This document shows positions 63,822-64,000 of a stretch of 64,000 nucleotides of DNA, piece after piece. The translations under genes were made by a program, and so were the position numbers. Numbering within the stretch: the stretch's first letter is position 1; each line of letters begins with the position of its first letter. Origin of the DNA: Erysipelotrichaceae bacterium (GTDB lineage Bacteria > Bacillota_I > Bacilli_A > Erysipelotrichales > Erysipelotrichaceae); NCBI GenBank assembly GCA_017454765.1, contig JAFTCJ010000024.1, positions 62,001 through 126,000 of the forward strand, given 5' to 3'. The notes below the pieces were generated by a model that had not been told where the DNA came from, ran no database searches, and saw only the letters and a program-made list of their open reading frames with translations.

Positions 63822-64000
63822 GAAGGGTTTTTCCCTGCTGGAGATGCTGATCGCGGTGATGATGATCGCCTCTCTTGCTGTCGTCGCCTTGAACTACAGG
63901 GAAGGACCGGATCTGGAACATTACCGTTTTCTCAATGATTATCTTCTGATACAGTCTGAAGCGATGAGTGAAAGAAGAGACAAAGTCTATGAAAACGGCA
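63808..64000 (+). CDS. comGD: Minor competence pseudopilin ComGD (partial)
   Basis: The frame begins GTG 63808 (overlapping comGC by 14 bp) and is open to the window end. It encodes EKGFSLLEMLIAVMMIASL, a second prepilin signal with the G/F cleavage site and a conserved Glu. It is probably a minor pseudopilin of the comGD/E/F type. The C-terminus is outside the window. Confidence 0.8.
   Translation, partial: MSSTEKGFSLLEMLIAVMMIASLAVVALNYREGPDLEHYRFLNDYLLIQSEAMSERRDKVYENG

Overview
The window is a gene-dense, housekeeping-rich stretch of a low-to-mid GC Bacillota chromosome. It has about 71 protein genes, no tRNA, rRNA, CRISPR or mobile element that I can see, and no gene-free gap above 150 bp. 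The gene content is Firmicute: the DnaB/DnaI helicase loader pair behind polA-mutM-coaE, HrcA with CIRCE operators, an L21 leader, an L27 with the N-terminal extension removed by Prp, a single RNase J, and a comG pilus operon. Very tight packing, many genes without a Shine-Dalgarno (SD) sequence, and clpB under CIRCE suggest the Erysipelotrichia side of the phylum. That placement is inference.

Layout: 1-6.7 kb holds small membrane proteins, a LURP-one-like protein, a DUF1836 regulator, a GNAT acetyltransferase, mntP and a PadR-DUF4097 pair. 6.7-15.5 kb holds a rhomboid protease, a patatin lipase with a tandem thioredoxin-like lipoprotein, two RNA-modification enzymes, a NUDIX protein with a P-loop/CYTH-like fusion, and pcrA. 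15.5-24 kb holds trmB, a ZnuA-like lipoprotein and the replication/repair run polA-mutM-coaE-dnaB-dnaI-pfkA. 24-29 kb holds rnj, def, ftsW, rsmD and coaD. 29-36.5 kb is the heat-shock run hrcA-grpE-dnaK-dnaJ-clpB. 36.5-45 kb holds csp, an S66 peptidase, a threonine aldolase, a Crp/Fnr regulator facing an incomplete ABC importer, a polysaccharide deacetylase, a WYL regulator and ispG. 45-55 kb holds dnaE, a two-component system, a TrmN6-like methyltransferase, rplU-prp-rpmA and obg. 55-64 kb holds a complete Fbp-like ABC importer, ruvAB, rpmG, a metallo-hydrolase and the start of comG (comGD is cut by the window end).

The most interesting signal is in the spaces between genes. For at least eleven transcription units a TATAAT-like hexamer ends exactly 6 nt before the start codon, which puts the first base of ATG or GTG at the expected +1; several more lie at 5-8 nt. 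None of these has an SD. This predicts widespread leaderless mRNA. Three divergent pairs share one palindromic -10 (ATTATAAT twice, ATTATATATAAT once); at 15486-15505 the whole intergenic region is 20 bp and both genes are leaderless. Other divergent leaderless pairs (37-46 bp) have interlocked promoters in which the -10 of one lies in the -35 region of the other. Genes with SD leaders are mainly the regulated or ribosomal ones (PadR, hrcA, clpB, csp, rplU, rpmG, the importer at 55 kb). Stop codons of convergent pairs are packed into shared terminators, and several upstream terminators run straight into the next leaderless -10.
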